Under the pieces are notes generated by a model, which saw nothing but the letters and a program-made list of their open reading frames with translations, did not search any database and was not told where the DNA came from. A stretch of DNA of 64,000 bases from Nissolia schottii (lineage: Eukaryota > Streptophyta > Magnoliopsida > Fabales > Fabaceae), in the NCBI GenBank assembly GCA_003254905.1, contig QANU01010606.1, forward strand, positions 28,272 through 92,271, read 5' to 3'. The position numbers were made by a program, and so were the translations under genes. This document shows positions 20,553 to 32,242 of this stretch, piece after piece; position 1 is the first letter of the stretch, and each line of letters starts with the position of its first letter.

Positions 20553-21690
20553 CTAACCACCTTTTCTGGAAGTATAATCCAAATGAAATTGGAAATTGGG
20601 AAGGACTTCCATTTCTAAGTACTTGGCAATATACTTGTAGCGTCATCACAAAATACATATTTTGAAGCGTCATCACATAATGGAGTGATTTCGTTACACA
20701 ATGGAGTTACTTCAAATAAGCTAGTACCACAACACCCTTTATTTGTTTCCCTGAAACCTGTATAATAAAATGTCAGAAGAATACAAAATAGAAATTAGAA
20801 CAAATCATACTCAATTTTTCAAAACCTTTGTATGCAATTTTCTTTAATCTTATAGACCTATTAACTTTTTTTCTATAAATACAACTTAAATATTTTTATA
20901 CTTTTATAATGTTGAGAAAAGTTGTGTATTTTTTTGTATGATCAACTATAACACAGCCGCGCCAACGAACATTTATATTTTAGAAACATAGCTCACGATA
21001 TTTTTCAGGTTGACTAATGAGGTTGATCAATGGATCATATATATTTGCATAAACAACTCTGCTTCCCGGAAGCATTGCTTGTATTTGAAGTAATCGCCTC
21101 GCCAATTTTTTATTGTAGACCTCGGCATCTAAATTCTCATCCTCTACACATTTCCTATCTTTTAAACTGACGGACTTGACTGTAATTTGAACCGGTATGC
21201 AACCAATGGAAGGAAATCCAGTGACAACAAATTTTATGCATCCCAGGTCGTTTAGCTCCTACAATTTCACACAAAGAACATGCTGAATATTAGACATTAA
21301 CTTTTTTTTTTACAAAAATCTATATGTTTTTTCACTCGTGAATTTCTATTTGTTAATTACTTAGAAAATGTGTACAAGTTATACTAATGTTATAAGAAAT
21401 GCAATCTTTGTACCTTGATGAAGATTTGAAGCTTATTCTGTATATAGTCTTGGTATCCATTAATGTTGAATTCGGTCCTTCTAGTTGGAATGTCATTAAT
21501 ATTGAAAAGGAAGTCATTAGTTCCTGCACTAATAATAACCAAAGCATCTCCAAGTATTCGTTTAGCTTCATTTTTCCCTGCAATGCTCTTGAGTTTTGCT
21601 ACATAAGCTTTGAAGAATTCAATTTGCTTGGGCATCGGAATGGCGCCGGATACAGCCGTAGTCAAATCATCGAAACCGGACCTAGGGAAG
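20553..21690 (-). pseudogene. GDSL esterase/lipase, 5'-truncated (copy near EXO70J 3)
   Basis: Secreted GDSL lipases hydrolyse acyl esters using a Ser-Asp-His triad. Here the second exon is readable (SGAIP, ILGDALVIISAGTNDF, TEFNINGYQDYI), followed by an intron and later exons. The first exon, with the FGDS serine block, is absent and replaced by EXO70J-like sequence. The last exon has lost the D..HP block that carries the catalytic Asp and His; copy 4's relative still has it. It stops at 20553-20555. Clearly non-functional. Confidence 0.8.
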
Positions 21691-21790
21691 AAGTAAAAGC
21701 ATCTCTAGAAAATATGTTGCCAGCATGTGGAAACCTCATTGGGAGTTTCCATAAGCGGACGAGTGTATCAAGTATGGAATGTTTGAACAT
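21679..21790 (+). pseudogene. EXO70J C-terminal relic abutting the GDSL pseudogene
   Basis: The plus strand reads EVKASLENMLPACGNLIGSF, which matches the C-terminal helix of EXO70J (NMLLPAYGNFIGSF). It then degrades into sequence still resembling the following codons. It directly adjoins the point where the GDSL gene on the other strand loses its first exon, so the junction is a rearrangement breakpoint. Confidence 0.65.
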
Positions 21791-22028
21791 CTATTCTTCC
21801 ATTGCGAATTTTCCTGGACACTTTGGTCGGGCAGCGTGAACCATTTTTTGGAAAAAAAAAAGTAGGTATGGTTAACCGGTTTTTTTGGCGTTCTATGGAC
21901 TATTTGGAGACAAAGAAACAAGCATTTTTGAAAAAAAGAATCTCCTCGCTTATAGACGCAAAGGAACAACTATTATTCTGGATTGACCAATGGAGAAAAT
22001 AGTGGATTGGTATATCACAGATAGACAA

Positions 22029-22316
22029 AGGATAGCAAGATTACTTGCTGTGATGTAATTGTAGTTAGTTAACCGCTAGTTTGTTAACAACCAATTCGTT
22101 AGTTTGTTAGAGTCAATTATATCTCTTGTACATGCACATATATATACAGAGGTTGGTTCACCATTATGAACTACCAATTAATGAAATGAAATTCAGTTCT
22201 ATCAATTTTTCTTTCCCTTTCTCTGCTGCACCTTCTGTTCTTGCTCAATTCTGGTTTTCTGTTCTCTACTCCATTGCTGTTGCATTCGCATGGTTCCATC
22301 TTCCATGAATCCTAAC
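22029..22316 (+). mobile_element. Copia 5' LTR
   Basis: AT-rich LTR-like sequence with a TATA-like ATATATATACAG (about 22137). It ends immediately before GTGGTATCAT (about 22318), a near match to the plant copia primer-binding site complementary to initiator tRNA-Met. The left boundary is approximate. Confidence 0.55.
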
Positions 22317-22694
22317 GTGGTATCATTCGCAATCAATTCTCGCTACCACTTTCCATTGATTCAATCACAGGTTCCTCATCTTTTTCTTTACATCTCACTA
22401 CTTGATGTCCACGTTTTTCGCTGAATTTCAGACTTCTGCAACTTGTTCTTGGTTCAGAATTTTTGAAATTTCTGGAAATGGTCAATGTGGCAATGCTCTC
22501 CTGTGATCTCGGTATTGTTTTTTCATCTTGAGATTGATCAAAGCATTAGAGAAAATCATGCAGTTTCTCATCAATCTCATCTTCACAGAACTCAGGCATC
22601 CTCAATTTGCTTCAGTTTCTGTTTTCCTGAAAATCAAGATCTATTGTTCCTGTGGTTTACATTTCGCATTTTCTGCTTCTTTTTCTGTTTGATC

Positions 22695-23156
22695 ATGGAA
22701 GATTCCAATCATAATTCTCATTCCTCTGAAAGAGTTGATCATGATTCACTCTTACAGCAACTTCAGAACTTGCAGCAGTTACTGAGATTGGGCAATGTCT
22801 CTAATACTCAGCAAACAGATCCCACTTTGGATCCCTGTTATTTGCATCCTGGAGAAAATCATGGTGCCTCTTTAGTCTCAACTAATCTCACTCCTCAGAA
22901 CTACCATGCATGGGAGAGGGCTATGAAGCTTGCTTTGAAAGGCAAGAACAAAATGAAATTCATTGATGGCACAATTCTTAAGCCACCTGCATCTGATCCT
23001 CAATTTGCATCCGGGGACAAATGCAACACATACAGTCTTTCTTGGATCACTCGATCCTTGAGTCCAGAAATCTATCAAAGTGTCATTTGGATTGATGATT
23101 GCTGCCAATTGTGGCTTGATCTCAAGAGAAGGTATCACCAAGGTGACATATTCAGG
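22695..23156 (+). pseudogene. Copia gag N-terminal fragment
   Basis: It starts MEDSNHNS and contains the conserved LTPQNYHAWERAM and NKMKFIDGTI blocks of plant copia Gag, with W..D......L.L following. Similarity stops after GDIFRI and unrelated codons run to a stop at 23250-23252. No zinc knuckle, protease, integrase or reverse transcriptase follows. A longer upstream open frame from 22485 exists but its codons are not Gag-like. Confidence 0.75.
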
Positions 23157-23784
23157 ATTACTTTACTTGGAGCAAATTTGGTTAGTGTGGTGAACAATTC
23201 TGGTGGGTTTTGGTCAGAATTGGTGAATGGATTTTTATTTGGCTTCATGTAGCTGTTATGTGGTACCTTGGTGATCTTGATCTTCGTTGTTGGATCCTCC
23301 TTTGTCCTTGATAGATATGCTGAAGGGGTCAAAGTGAATCCTTGGTGGTATGACCTGTGGGAGCTTCCTCTGACTGCTACTGGAGTTGGAGTTCTATTGC
23401 ATCTTCTTAGTTTGCTTCTCTTACTTTTATGATTATTATCTACTGCTTTTTGAACTCTCTGCTGCTGTATCTCTGTTCCCTTTTGGGTTTTTTGATGCTT
23501 GTACTTATCTAAAAAATAAAAAATAAAAAAGTCCGCTCAAGGATTTGTTTCGTGGAAGGAACATGAATCAATAGCCAATAGAGAAGAAAATGCAATGCTT
23601 GATAGAAATTAGATTACAAAATTTTACTACAGGAAGACATTACTCTACATCATTGTATGTTTTCTGCTCAGAATCATATGCTTCCTTCTTTTCTCCTTAT
23701 TATGTTCTAGATTGGTCGTTCTAATTATCTCCAAGGCCTAAGTTCTAATAGGACTTGGGAATAGAATTTTGGTTCTATTTGGAG
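23157..23784. other. Unassigned DNA after the gag fragment
   Basis: No recognisable domain. An A-rich tract (CTAAAAAATAAAAAATAAAA, about 23510) could be the tail of a LINE or processed insert, but I cannot show it. Confidence 0.35.
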
Positions 23785-23925
23785 AAATGGAACTGTCAAC
23801 AAATTTGACAACAGGTGATTGTAATGACAGACTGACAGAGTAAATCCACAACCAAAGTATTCATAAAAGTGTTTTTGAGCCTTCCCATGCCAACACCTGA
23901 CTCCATGGCAATAATTTTGTTAGAA
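23785..23925 (-). pseudogene. Diverged 3' flank of a head-only-type gene
   Basis: The match to 8400-8460 and its equivalents runs through AAATTTG.CAAC.G.TGAT.G.AATG.CAG and AGTAAA.CCACAA at roughly 80 percent identity by eye. It is more diverged than the copies beside EXO70J 2-4, so it is from an older duplication. Confidence 0.4.
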
Positions 23926-24287
23926 AGTGTCACTTCTATTTTCTTGGATAATTATTTACAAGTTACATATTAAATTCCAGTCACAAATATTATAAGTTGT
24001 CCAAGTTTAAAATACAAGTTGAGAATCATTGATGAAAGTCTCATTATTTAGCAACTTGTCAACGGATGGCTTAAGTGAATTTTCAACAATTTCATCACCT
24101 CGTTTGACCACATTTAGAGTTCTAAACTTTAATCCATTTTTTATACTAACTACTTTCCATAAATTGCAAGCCAACCTGATCACAAATTACTATCCAAATT
24201 GTTATCCAAGGTAGCGTTCTATTGACTTCCAAGAACTACTACAAATTTCATACAATTCCACTTGGATTTACCTCTTAGATTAAGGGA
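23926..24287. other. Intergenic DNA
   Basis: No confident feature. On the minus strand about 40 codons around 24010-24130 are open (KRGDEIVENSLKPSV), but I recognise no family. Confidence 0.35.
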
Positions 24288-24292
24288 TGTCT

Positions 24293-24963
24293 TGATGGGA
24301 ATTTCTACACAATAAATCAACAACTCAACCAGAGCTATATGCAGCGGATAATAATTTCCCCAACTTGCAAGAATCTATGAGGAGCAATAACAAATAATGT
24401 CAACAGAAATAACACACAAAAGGAAGACACGGGAATTTTTAACGTGGAAAACCTTCTCAATGTGAGAATTAAAAACCACGGGCACAAGCCAGTCAATCAA
24501 GCTCCACTATGATCAAAATAAGGATACAAGAGAGTCTCAATCACAGCACAAATCATGCTCAATAATCAGCCAAAGAACAAGGCAAGAATGATGAAATAGA
24601 AAATAAGAGAAACCAGAAATCCCAAATTTGGTGTTACTGTGCGTGGCCAATTTCTCACTGCTCAGGAAATTTCTCGACGATCGCACCGTCCAAATTGAAG
24701 TATCACGTGTTCCGAACCTACTGTAAAAATTTCAGCTCGATCCAACAGTGAACAAAGCGGTAACGGCGGATCAAAAATTGTTGTGCTGTCAAAAACGGGA
24801 AAAACCTTTTTTCTTCTCTTCTCCTTATTTGCTATACTTTCTTTTCGTCTTCTTAGCCCTCTCTCTTAACCCTAACAACTGAACGCTCTCCACTATTAAG
24901 TGAGAATAGTAGGTTTGTAAATATTGGGTCTTTCTCCATATAGGAAGGGAGCTCAACCCAACA
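24293..24963 (-). repeat. 3' LTR of the copia element
   Basis: On the minus strand it begins TGTTGGGTTGAGC and ends CCCATCA. It pairs with 29054-29724. Confidence 0.93.
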
Positions 24964-24977
24964 AATATCCCCCTCAC
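24964..24977 (-). promoter_or_regulatory. Polypurine tract of the copia element
   Basis: GTGAGGGGGATATT directly precedes the 3' LTR on the minus strand; it would prime plus-strand DNA synthesis. Confidence 0.8.
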
Positions 24978-24979
24978 AA

Positions 24980-27900
24980 CTATGTGGAAGTGATCGACAA
25001 ACCGGCAATCTCACAACAAGTTTCAAACTTGCTTCTCGGTAGTGTCTTAGTCATCATATCAGCACAGTTATCATCTGTATGAACTTTTGCCAACTCCAGC
25101 AACCTAGCCTCCAAAGCATCACGTATCCAATGATACCTCACATCAATATGCTTTGACCTAGAGTGAAAAGTTGAATTCTTACCAAAATGAATTGCACTTT
25201 GACTATCACAAAATAGCAAGTACTTGTCTTGAACAAAACCAAGCTCCTGCAAGAGTTTCTTCACCCAAAGCAACTCCTTGCATGCTTCTGTAATGACAAT
25301 GAATTCTGCCTCAGTAGTGGACAATGCAACACACTTCTGCAGTCTAGATTGCCATGCCACAGCTCCCCCTGCAAACATAATCATGTAGCCTGAAGTAGAC
25401 CTTCTGGAATCTATGTCTCCAGCCATATCAGAATCAGTATAGCCTACAAGGGTAGGCTTATCACCTCCAAAACAGAGCCTCAAACTAGTAGTACCACGAA
25501 GATACCTCAAAATCCATTTCACAGCATTCCAATGCTCTCTACCTGGATTAGCCAGAAATCTGCTAACTGTACCAACAACATGAGCAATATCTGATCTTGT
25601 ACACACCATTGCATACATCAAACTACCCACATCATATGCATAAGGAAGCCGTTGCATATCTGATTTTTCAGCTTCATTGGAAGGACTCTGTTTAGTACTT
25701 AATTTAAAATGAGTAGCAAGAGGAGTGCTTACTGCCTTAGCATTTTCCATCTGGAACCTCTGTAGCACTCTTTTGACATAGTGTTCCTGTGACATCCAAA
25801 GCTTCTTCTCTTGCCTATCACGCATGATTCTTATACCAAGAATTTGCTTAGCAGCTCCCATGTCTTTCATGGAAAATGACTCGCCCAATTGCTTCTTCAA
25901 CCTGTCAATAATGGAAATATCTTTCCCAACAATAAGCATGTCATCAACATACAATAACAGGATAATGAAATCACTATTAGCAAACTTTTTAACAAAGACA
26001 CAATGATCAGAAGTAGTCTACTTGTAGCCTTGCTCACACATAACAGATTCAAACTTCTTGTACCACTGTCGCGAAGCCTGCTTCAAACCATATAGGCTTT
26101 TTCTCAGCTTACACACATAGTCTTCCTTGCCTTCAACAAGAAAACCATTAGGTTGCTTCATATAAATCTCTTCCTCCAAATCACCATGAAGGAAAGCAGT
26201 TTTGACATCCATTTGCTCTACCTCTAAATCAAGAGTAGCAGCCAAACTCAACATAGTTCTAATGGATGACATCTTCACCACAGGAGAAAAAATCTCATTG
26301 AAATCAACACCTTTTCTCTGTCTAAAACCTTTCACCACCAATCTGGCTTTATACCTTGGAGATGTAGAATTGTTTTCTTGCTTTACCCTGAAGATCCACC
26401 TGTTTTCCAAAGCCTTCTTGCCTTTTGGAAATTTCACCAAGTCAAAAGTGTGATTATCATGCAAAGACTTCATTTCATCTTGCATTGCATCCAGCCACTT
26501 TTTCTTTTCTTCACTCTCCATGGCCTCAAGATAACACTCAGGTTCTCCTCCATCTGTCAAGGCAACATAGTCATTAGAAGAATACCTGGCAGATGGTTTC
26601 CTCTGCCTATTAGACCTCCAAATCTGAACTTGTGGTGGTTCAGGAGCATCACCAAGATCCCCATCTTGTGACATCCCATGTTCCTCTTCAACATCATCAA
26701 TAGGAATATCAAAATCATCTCCAAGTTGCTGATCACCAACATCATCATGTTGCTCATCATTCTGAACATTATTCTCAGTAGTATCCAGATCATGTACAGG
26801 CATCCGAACTGGATCAACATTAGACAAACTATTATCTATCTCAGGTGCAATCTTCTCTATCTTATCAATGTCTTCAATGGTTTGGTCTTCCATGAACTTC
26901 ACATCACGGCTTCTAACTGCCTTCTTCTCAACAGGATCAAAGAACTTGTAGCCAAATTCATCATGACCATAACCAATAAAGATGCATTGCCTTGTCTTCG
27001 CATCCGACTTGGATCTCTCATCCTTTGGAACATGCACATATGCTTTGCAACCGAAGACTCGCAAATGATCATACTTGACATTCTTGCCAAACCAAATCTT
27101 GTCTGGCACCTCAGCATTCAAGGCAACTGCAAGACTCAGATTAATAACATGCACTGCTGTGTACAATGCCTCACCCTAGAAATGCTTAGGCAACTTTGCT
27201 TCAGAAAGCATACATCTAACTCTTTCAATCAAGGTCCTGTTCATCCTCTCCGCTAAACCATTCAGCTAAGGAGTTTTAGGAGGAGTCTTTTCATGCCTGA
27301 TACCGTGCTGCTTGCAGTAGACATCAAACGATCCACAATACTCGCCACCATTATCAGTACGAATGCATTTCGGCTTCTTACCTAACTGTCTCTCAACCAA
27401 GACATGGAATTCTTTGAATTTCTCCAGAACCTAGTCCTTTGTCTTCAAAGCATAGACCCAAAGCTTCTTGGAACAATCATCAATAAAGTTAACAAAATAA
27501 AGTGCACTACTAAATGACTTTACCTTCAATGGGCCACAAACATCAGAATGCACTAATTCAAGCAACTCTGACTTCTTTGAGGGACGGTGCTTCTTGAAGG
27601 ATACTCTAGTCTGCTTACCAGCCATGCAATGAGAACATTTCTCTAACTCGGCACTCTTTAATCCTAGAAGCACATCCTTTTTAGCTAAACAATTCAACCC
27701 CTTCTCACTGATATGACTAAGCCTTCGGTGCCACAAAGAAGCCTCCATATCCATAGCGTTCACACTGTCGTTAGCAACCAATGCTTTTGTCCAATACACT
27801 TTACTGATTCTCTCCCCTTTGGCCACAATTAAGTTACCTCTGGTGAGTTTCCATTTTCCTGAGCCAAAGTGATTTCCATAACCACCATCATCAAGCATCT

Positions 27901-29007
27901 GCACAGAGATCAAATTAAAGCAGGCATCTGGAGCATGTTTGACTCCTCTAAGTAACAATTGCACTCCCATGTTGGTCTGCAAGCAAACATCACCAATACC
28001 AACCACCTTAGACACAACATTATTACCCATCTTCAACACTCCAACATCACTAGAAGTGTAAGATGTGAAGAACTCCTTCCTTGGTGTAACATGCAGTGTA
28101 GCACCACTATCAATTATCCACATGCTCTCATTTGATACAAGATTAACTGAATCATGGTCACGAAGAATAATAAGATCATTATCACAACTAGCAGTAGCAA
28201 CACGATCATCATTGTCATGATGCTTCTCTTTCTGTTTCCCTTTCTTATTGTTGCTCTCCCTTTTCCATTGTAAACAATTTTTCTGTATGTGTCCTATTTT
28301 GTGACAATAATGACACTCCACATTCTTGTATCTGGACTTGGACTTACTTCTGCTATTCTGTCTACTCCCTTTCGATTCCTTTCTCTGACTTCCCCCCTGT
28401 TCTCAGTGACAAGTACCTCGGAATGAGAAGAAGTACCATGAGCTTTCCTTCTCATCTCCTCATTAAGAACACTACTCTTGACATTTTCCAAAGAGACAAC
28501 ACCATCAGGGGATGAGTTTGTAATTGAAACCCAAAAAGTTTTCCAAGAATCTGGTAGAGTATTCAGTAGCCATAGTCCCAACACTTCATCATCAAACTTG
28601 ATGCTCATTCCTGACAATTGATCTCGGAGCCCCTGAAAATCATTCAAGTGATCTGAAATAGAAGTCCCCTCCTTGTACCTCAAATTCATCAAGGAATTCA
28701 ACAAATATAATTTATTATTCCCTGAACTAGAAGCATACAAAGTCTCAATCTTCTTCCACAAGGATTTTGCATCTTCCTCATTAGCAGTGTGATTATAAAC
28801 ATTGTCTTCAACATACTGACGAATAAAACCATAAACCTGCTGATGCTCAAACTTCCATTCCTCATCAGTCTTGTCTTTGGGCTTCTCAGTAGCAAACACA
28901 GGAAGATGCAATTTCTTCACAAATAATAGATCCTTCATTTTCCCTTTCCACAAGTGATAGTTAGTACCATTCAAACAGACCATCTTATTTGTATTTGCCT
29001 CCATCAT
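24980..29007 (-). pseudogene. Copia gag-pol polyprotein, broken
   Basis: It starts MMEANTNKM at 29007. Gag is followed by the zinc knuckle [14 protein letters not shown], protease DSGAT, the pre-integrase LWHRRLSH block, integrase (KCIRTDNGGEY), reverse transcriptase with YVDDM, and RNase H (STTEAEF), ending LSITST. Lesions: a one-base loss in a C run at 28392-28397 shifts the frame within Gag before the knuckle. In-frame stops lie at 27431-27433, 27266-27268 and 27176-27178 in integrase and at 26018-26020 in reverse transcriptase, just before the YVDD block. Three replace codons that are normally Gln or Trp and fit C-to-T or G-to-A changes; the last replaces a Lys. Domain order and completeness show a formerly full-length polyprotein. 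Confidence 0.93.
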
Positions 29008-29037
29008 TCAAGCAAGTCAAATAACTCCAACCAACTA

Positions 29038-29050
29038 GGCTCTGATACTA
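29038..29050 (-). promoter_or_regulatory. Primer-binding site of the copia element
   Basis: TAGTATCAGAGCC on the minus strand is one base away from the common plant TGGTATCAGAGCC site for initiator tRNA-Met. It lies 3 nt inside the 5' LTR. Confidence 0.8.
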
Positions 29051-29053
29051 CTC

Positions 29054-29724
29054 CGATGGGAAATTCTACACAATAAATCAACAACTCAACCAGAGCTATA
29101 TGCAGCAGATAATAATTTCCCCAACTTGTAAGAATCTATGAGGAGCAATAACAAATAATGTCAACAGCAATAACACACAAAAGAAAGACACGGAAATTTT
29201 TAACGTGGAAAACCTTCTCAATGTGAGAAGTAAAAACCACGGGCACAAGCCAGTCAATCAAGCTCCACTATGATCAAAATAAGGGTACAAGAAAGTCTCA
29301 ATCACAGCAAAAATCGTGCTCAATAATCAACCAAATAACAAGGCAAGAATGATGAAATAGAAAATAAGAGAAACCAGAAATTCCAAATTTGCTGTTACTG
29401 TGCGTGGCCAATTTCTCACTTCTTAGACAACTTCTCGACGATCCCACCGTCCAGATTAAAGTATCACGTGTTCCGAACCTACTGTAAAATTTTCAGCTCG
29501 ATCCAACGGTGAACGAAGCGGTAGAGGCGGATCAAAAATTGCTGTGCTGTCAAAAACGGGAAAAACCTTTTTTCTTCTCTTCTCCTTATTTTCTATACTT
29601 TCTTTTTGTCTTCTTAGCCCTCTCTCTTACCCCTAACAACTGACCCCTCTCCACTATTAACTGAGAATAGTGGGTTTGCAAATATTGGGTATTTCTCCAC
29701 ATAGGAAGGGAGTCCAACCCAACA
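29054..29724 (-). repeat. 5' LTR of the copia element
   Basis: The same 671-bp sequence as 24293-24963 with about 40 differences. It should carry the element's promoter. Confidence 0.93.
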
Positions 29725-29729
29725 TGTCT

Positions 29730-30215
29730 GTCATATTATTTTATTCCACCATTAAGCCTACAAAAACCAAGCCTGGTACCAAATTATGCCATCACAAGTT
29801 CACGATACTTATAAAATTCTATTGTGAAATATATCATGCAATTATAATCTTTTCTTTTCTTTGTAAAGTTCGATTCCTTCCCTTTTTTTTAAACATTTTG
29901 ATCCAACAAATTTTCTTTCAATTTACAAATTTTCTTTATACCGCTAGTTTAAGGTTTTACATAACAATGAGTATAAATATCATTTCTCATATTGAGTTGT
30001 GTTATTTGCATTCATATTGAGTGAGACACCATGTCAACTCACGTATCATTCACTATTATATGAAATTTTAATACGGATTACATCCTAGTAAAATCTCATA
30101 TAACCGTCTCACACATGAATACAAACATCATTTCTCATGTCGCTACCATAGAAAAAACAAAAATGCTATTTTAACACTAAACATCCCTCCTGTAGAGAAA
30201 AAAAAAAGTTCTTTG
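29730..30215. other. AT-rich intergenic DNA
   Basis: No gene or repeat boundary seen. Confidence 0.45.
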
Positions 30216-30395
30216 TCAATCTGAATTTTCCAACCGGCTAAAATCGGAGAAGCTATGGACTTTCCAAGACTAGTGGAATTTGTTTGTCAAGTGTCATTGA
30301 ACTGGTCTGTTATGTTCTGCCTGTCCCTCTTTCATTAATCTATTTGGAGAGAGTTAACTTCTTTAAGATCATTGTTACACTCCGTTTCTACAAAA
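30216..30395 (+). pseudogene. Relic of the EXO70J membrane head (head-only type)
   Basis: It matches the start of the head-only gene in the opposite orientation: GTCAAGTGTCATTG.AC, then CTGTTATG and CTATTTGGAGAG. Several stops and indels remove any coding capacity. The GTCAAGTGTCATTG stretch is closer to the head-only gene than to full-length EXO70J. Confidence 0.6.
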
Positions 30396-30429
30396 ACAAA
30401 GAAAAGTAAAATAAAGTTGTGCTGAACTT

Positions 30430-30600
30430 TTCAAACTTATCAATTGTCATTAGTTCACCACTCTGACGCGTCTAAATACTGTGGGCTGAGAAGACTGAAG
30501 TGATAGAGAAAATTGACTCTGAAGTGGTGGTGAATCTGTTAAATAAGTCAAGTGCGTGTTAAAGTAATCTCGTTTGCAATATACACAGATGGAAACGCAG
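30430..30600 (+). promoter_or_regulatory. Diverged copy of the EXO70J copy 5 upstream region
   Basis: The order AACTTTTCAAACTT.TCA, GTGGTGAATCTGT, GTCAAGTGCGTGT, AAGTAATCTCGTTTG.AATATA and AGATGGAAA is the same as at 34911-35068 upstream of copy 5. No EXO70J coding sequence follows, so it is an orphan promoter or 5' UTR. Confidence 0.65.
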
Positions 30601-31105
30601 GAATTAATTGAGAGGTGTTTTGGTACGTACACGTAATCAACACCGCTGTGTACATCTTATTACCATCCATTATAGATTCATCTCGGCATTTATACACCTG
30701 GGCCCACATAATAACTATCAAACGACACTCGTCCTCCACGTTCACACACTCGCACGTCTTGTACACGCTTGCTATAACCGTTCGCGCTTCCACCTTCTTT
30801 GGAAAAAATAGGATTTGAAACTCGTTGCTCTCTTCCGTAAGTCATCGTCATTCTCCTAGTAGACTCTGCACCAACTTCGCACAAATAACACCAAACGACA
30901 CATAGCGAAGAGCTACACATCAACAGAACATTGTTAAGTACTCGAAAACAAACTCGCGTGTAGCTTCTGTAACTGCGAATATATTAGGGTTCAAGCGTTG
31001 AAACTTTCTTCGATTTTGGGACAATGTATGTGATTTCATATCGATTTTGGTCGAACTCAAAATATATTGTGCTTGGGGAAAACATTTGTGCGTCATGTGT
31101 GTATA
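30601..31105. other. Intergenic DNA of unusual, CG-containing composition
   Basis: Less AT-rich than its neighbours and with many CG dinucleotides. It may be the 5' part of the repeat-bearing element that follows, but no terminal repeat was found. Confidence 0.3.
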
Positions 31106-31515
31106 GTTTGTGCATTGCAGTTGCTAAAGTTTGTGCATTCTGTCTGTAAGTTTAGTGCATTCCAGTTTGGACTATTTCAAATACGACACTCTAAAGTTTG
31201 TGCACAAATATGTATAATGTTTGTGCATTGTAGTTGCTAAAGCTTGTGCATTCTGTCTGTAAGTTTTGTGCATCTAGTTTGGACTATTTCGATTTCAAAA
31301 CTCTAAAGTTTGTGCACAAATATGTATAATGTTTGTGCACTCTTACATCTAAAGTTTGTGCACTCTTGTGGGTAAAACCTCTTGAATTACATGGTTGCTG
31401 CAAAGTTTGTGCATATGTATATATAATGTTTGTGCATTCTAATGTGTAAAACCTCTTGAACTGTATGGTTCATTCAACGATTATGCACTGACGTATGTAA
31501 TGTTTGTGCATTCTA
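31106..31515. repeat. TTTGTGCA-rich tandem repeat
   Basis: The octamer TTTGTGCA and one-base variants occur about 15 times in 410 bp. A 113-bp unit is duplicated (31106-31218, then 31219 onward), starting GTTTGTGCATTG and ending CAAATATGTATAAT; further partial units follow. Confidence 0.85.
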
Positions 31516-31591
31516 TGACCTTCAACTGAGCAATGGTACCCGCCCCACCATCACTTATTATACCTCTTTATTACTATCACGGTTTTTACCA

Positions 31592-31862
31592 TTAGTGACC
31601 TCCGTTCACTACACTGTCACCACCAGCATCTCCGTTGTCACCAGAAGAGCCAACAACCAAGTTTTCATGGGCAACAAACATCCCACATGTTCTCCAATGT
31701 TGTTGCGCATAAAATGATGCAACCTATCTAGATATGGTTTCTAGGTCTTCTGGTTTCTGCCCTTTTCGAGCTTTGATCCCATGTCCACCACCATTACGTC
31801 CTGAGTTTAGTGCTCCTAACCTACTCCTCTCATGCCCAGAGTTTGACCCGCTCCTTGCCTCC
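31592..31862 (-). other. Unassigned open stretch with one stop
   Basis: A minus-strand frame of about 90 codons is interrupted by a single TAG and reads as plausible coding sequence (SRLGALNSGRNGGG, ASFYAQQHWRTCGMF, NLVVGSSGDNGDAGG). I do not recognise the family; a decayed DNA-transposon protein is possible. Confidence 0.25.
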
Positions 31863-32242
31863 TTGACTAGACTTGATGGTGTGCCTTATTGTGATTGATG
31901 TGTCTGATTTGCACCGATGTGTCGCATGTTGACATGGCATGACTAGTACACCCTTCCCAATTTTTTTTGTCAGTCTGATTCTGATTTTAATGTCCTTTAT
32001 ATCCAATTCTACTCCAAAATTTTTAGTTCTGCCTAGCCCTCGATGTTACCTTTGCTAGTTTCGTCCAGCTCTCGATGTTGCCTTCGATGTTGCCTTTACT
32101 AGCGTTCATTGTTGCATTTGCTAATTCTGCCCAGTTCCGAATTGTGTGTAGAATTCTCGAACAAGGACCTAAAAATTGGACTTAACACTCATTGTTGTTT
32201 GTGACAAGCTTTAACTTAGATGAGCTTTAGCTTGAGGGAGGG

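Larger units (their letters stand above)
24293..29724 (-). mobile_element. Full-length Ty1/copia element, Tork/Tnt1-like
   Basis: Two LTRs of equal length (671 bp) bound the element, and the direct repeat TGTCT lies immediately outside both ends (24288-24292 and 29725-29729), a perfect 5-bp target duplication. Order on the minus strand: 5' LTR, tRNA-Met-type primer site, gag, protease, integrase, reverse transcriptase, RNase H, polypurine tract, 3' LTR. Integrase before reverse transcriptase defines copia. By eye the LTRs differ at about 40 of 671 positions, so the insertion is not recent. The coding region carries one frameshift and four stops, so the element is non-autonomous. Confidence 0.95.

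Noticed and set aside
22485-22694. N-terminal extension of the copia gag fragment
   Set aside because: Hydrophobic, leader-like codons without Gag similarity; Gag starts naturally at MEDSN.
31106-31515. Possible CRISPR-like repeat array
   Set aside because: Repeat spacing is irregular, the spacers are themselves repeated, and the genome is a plant.
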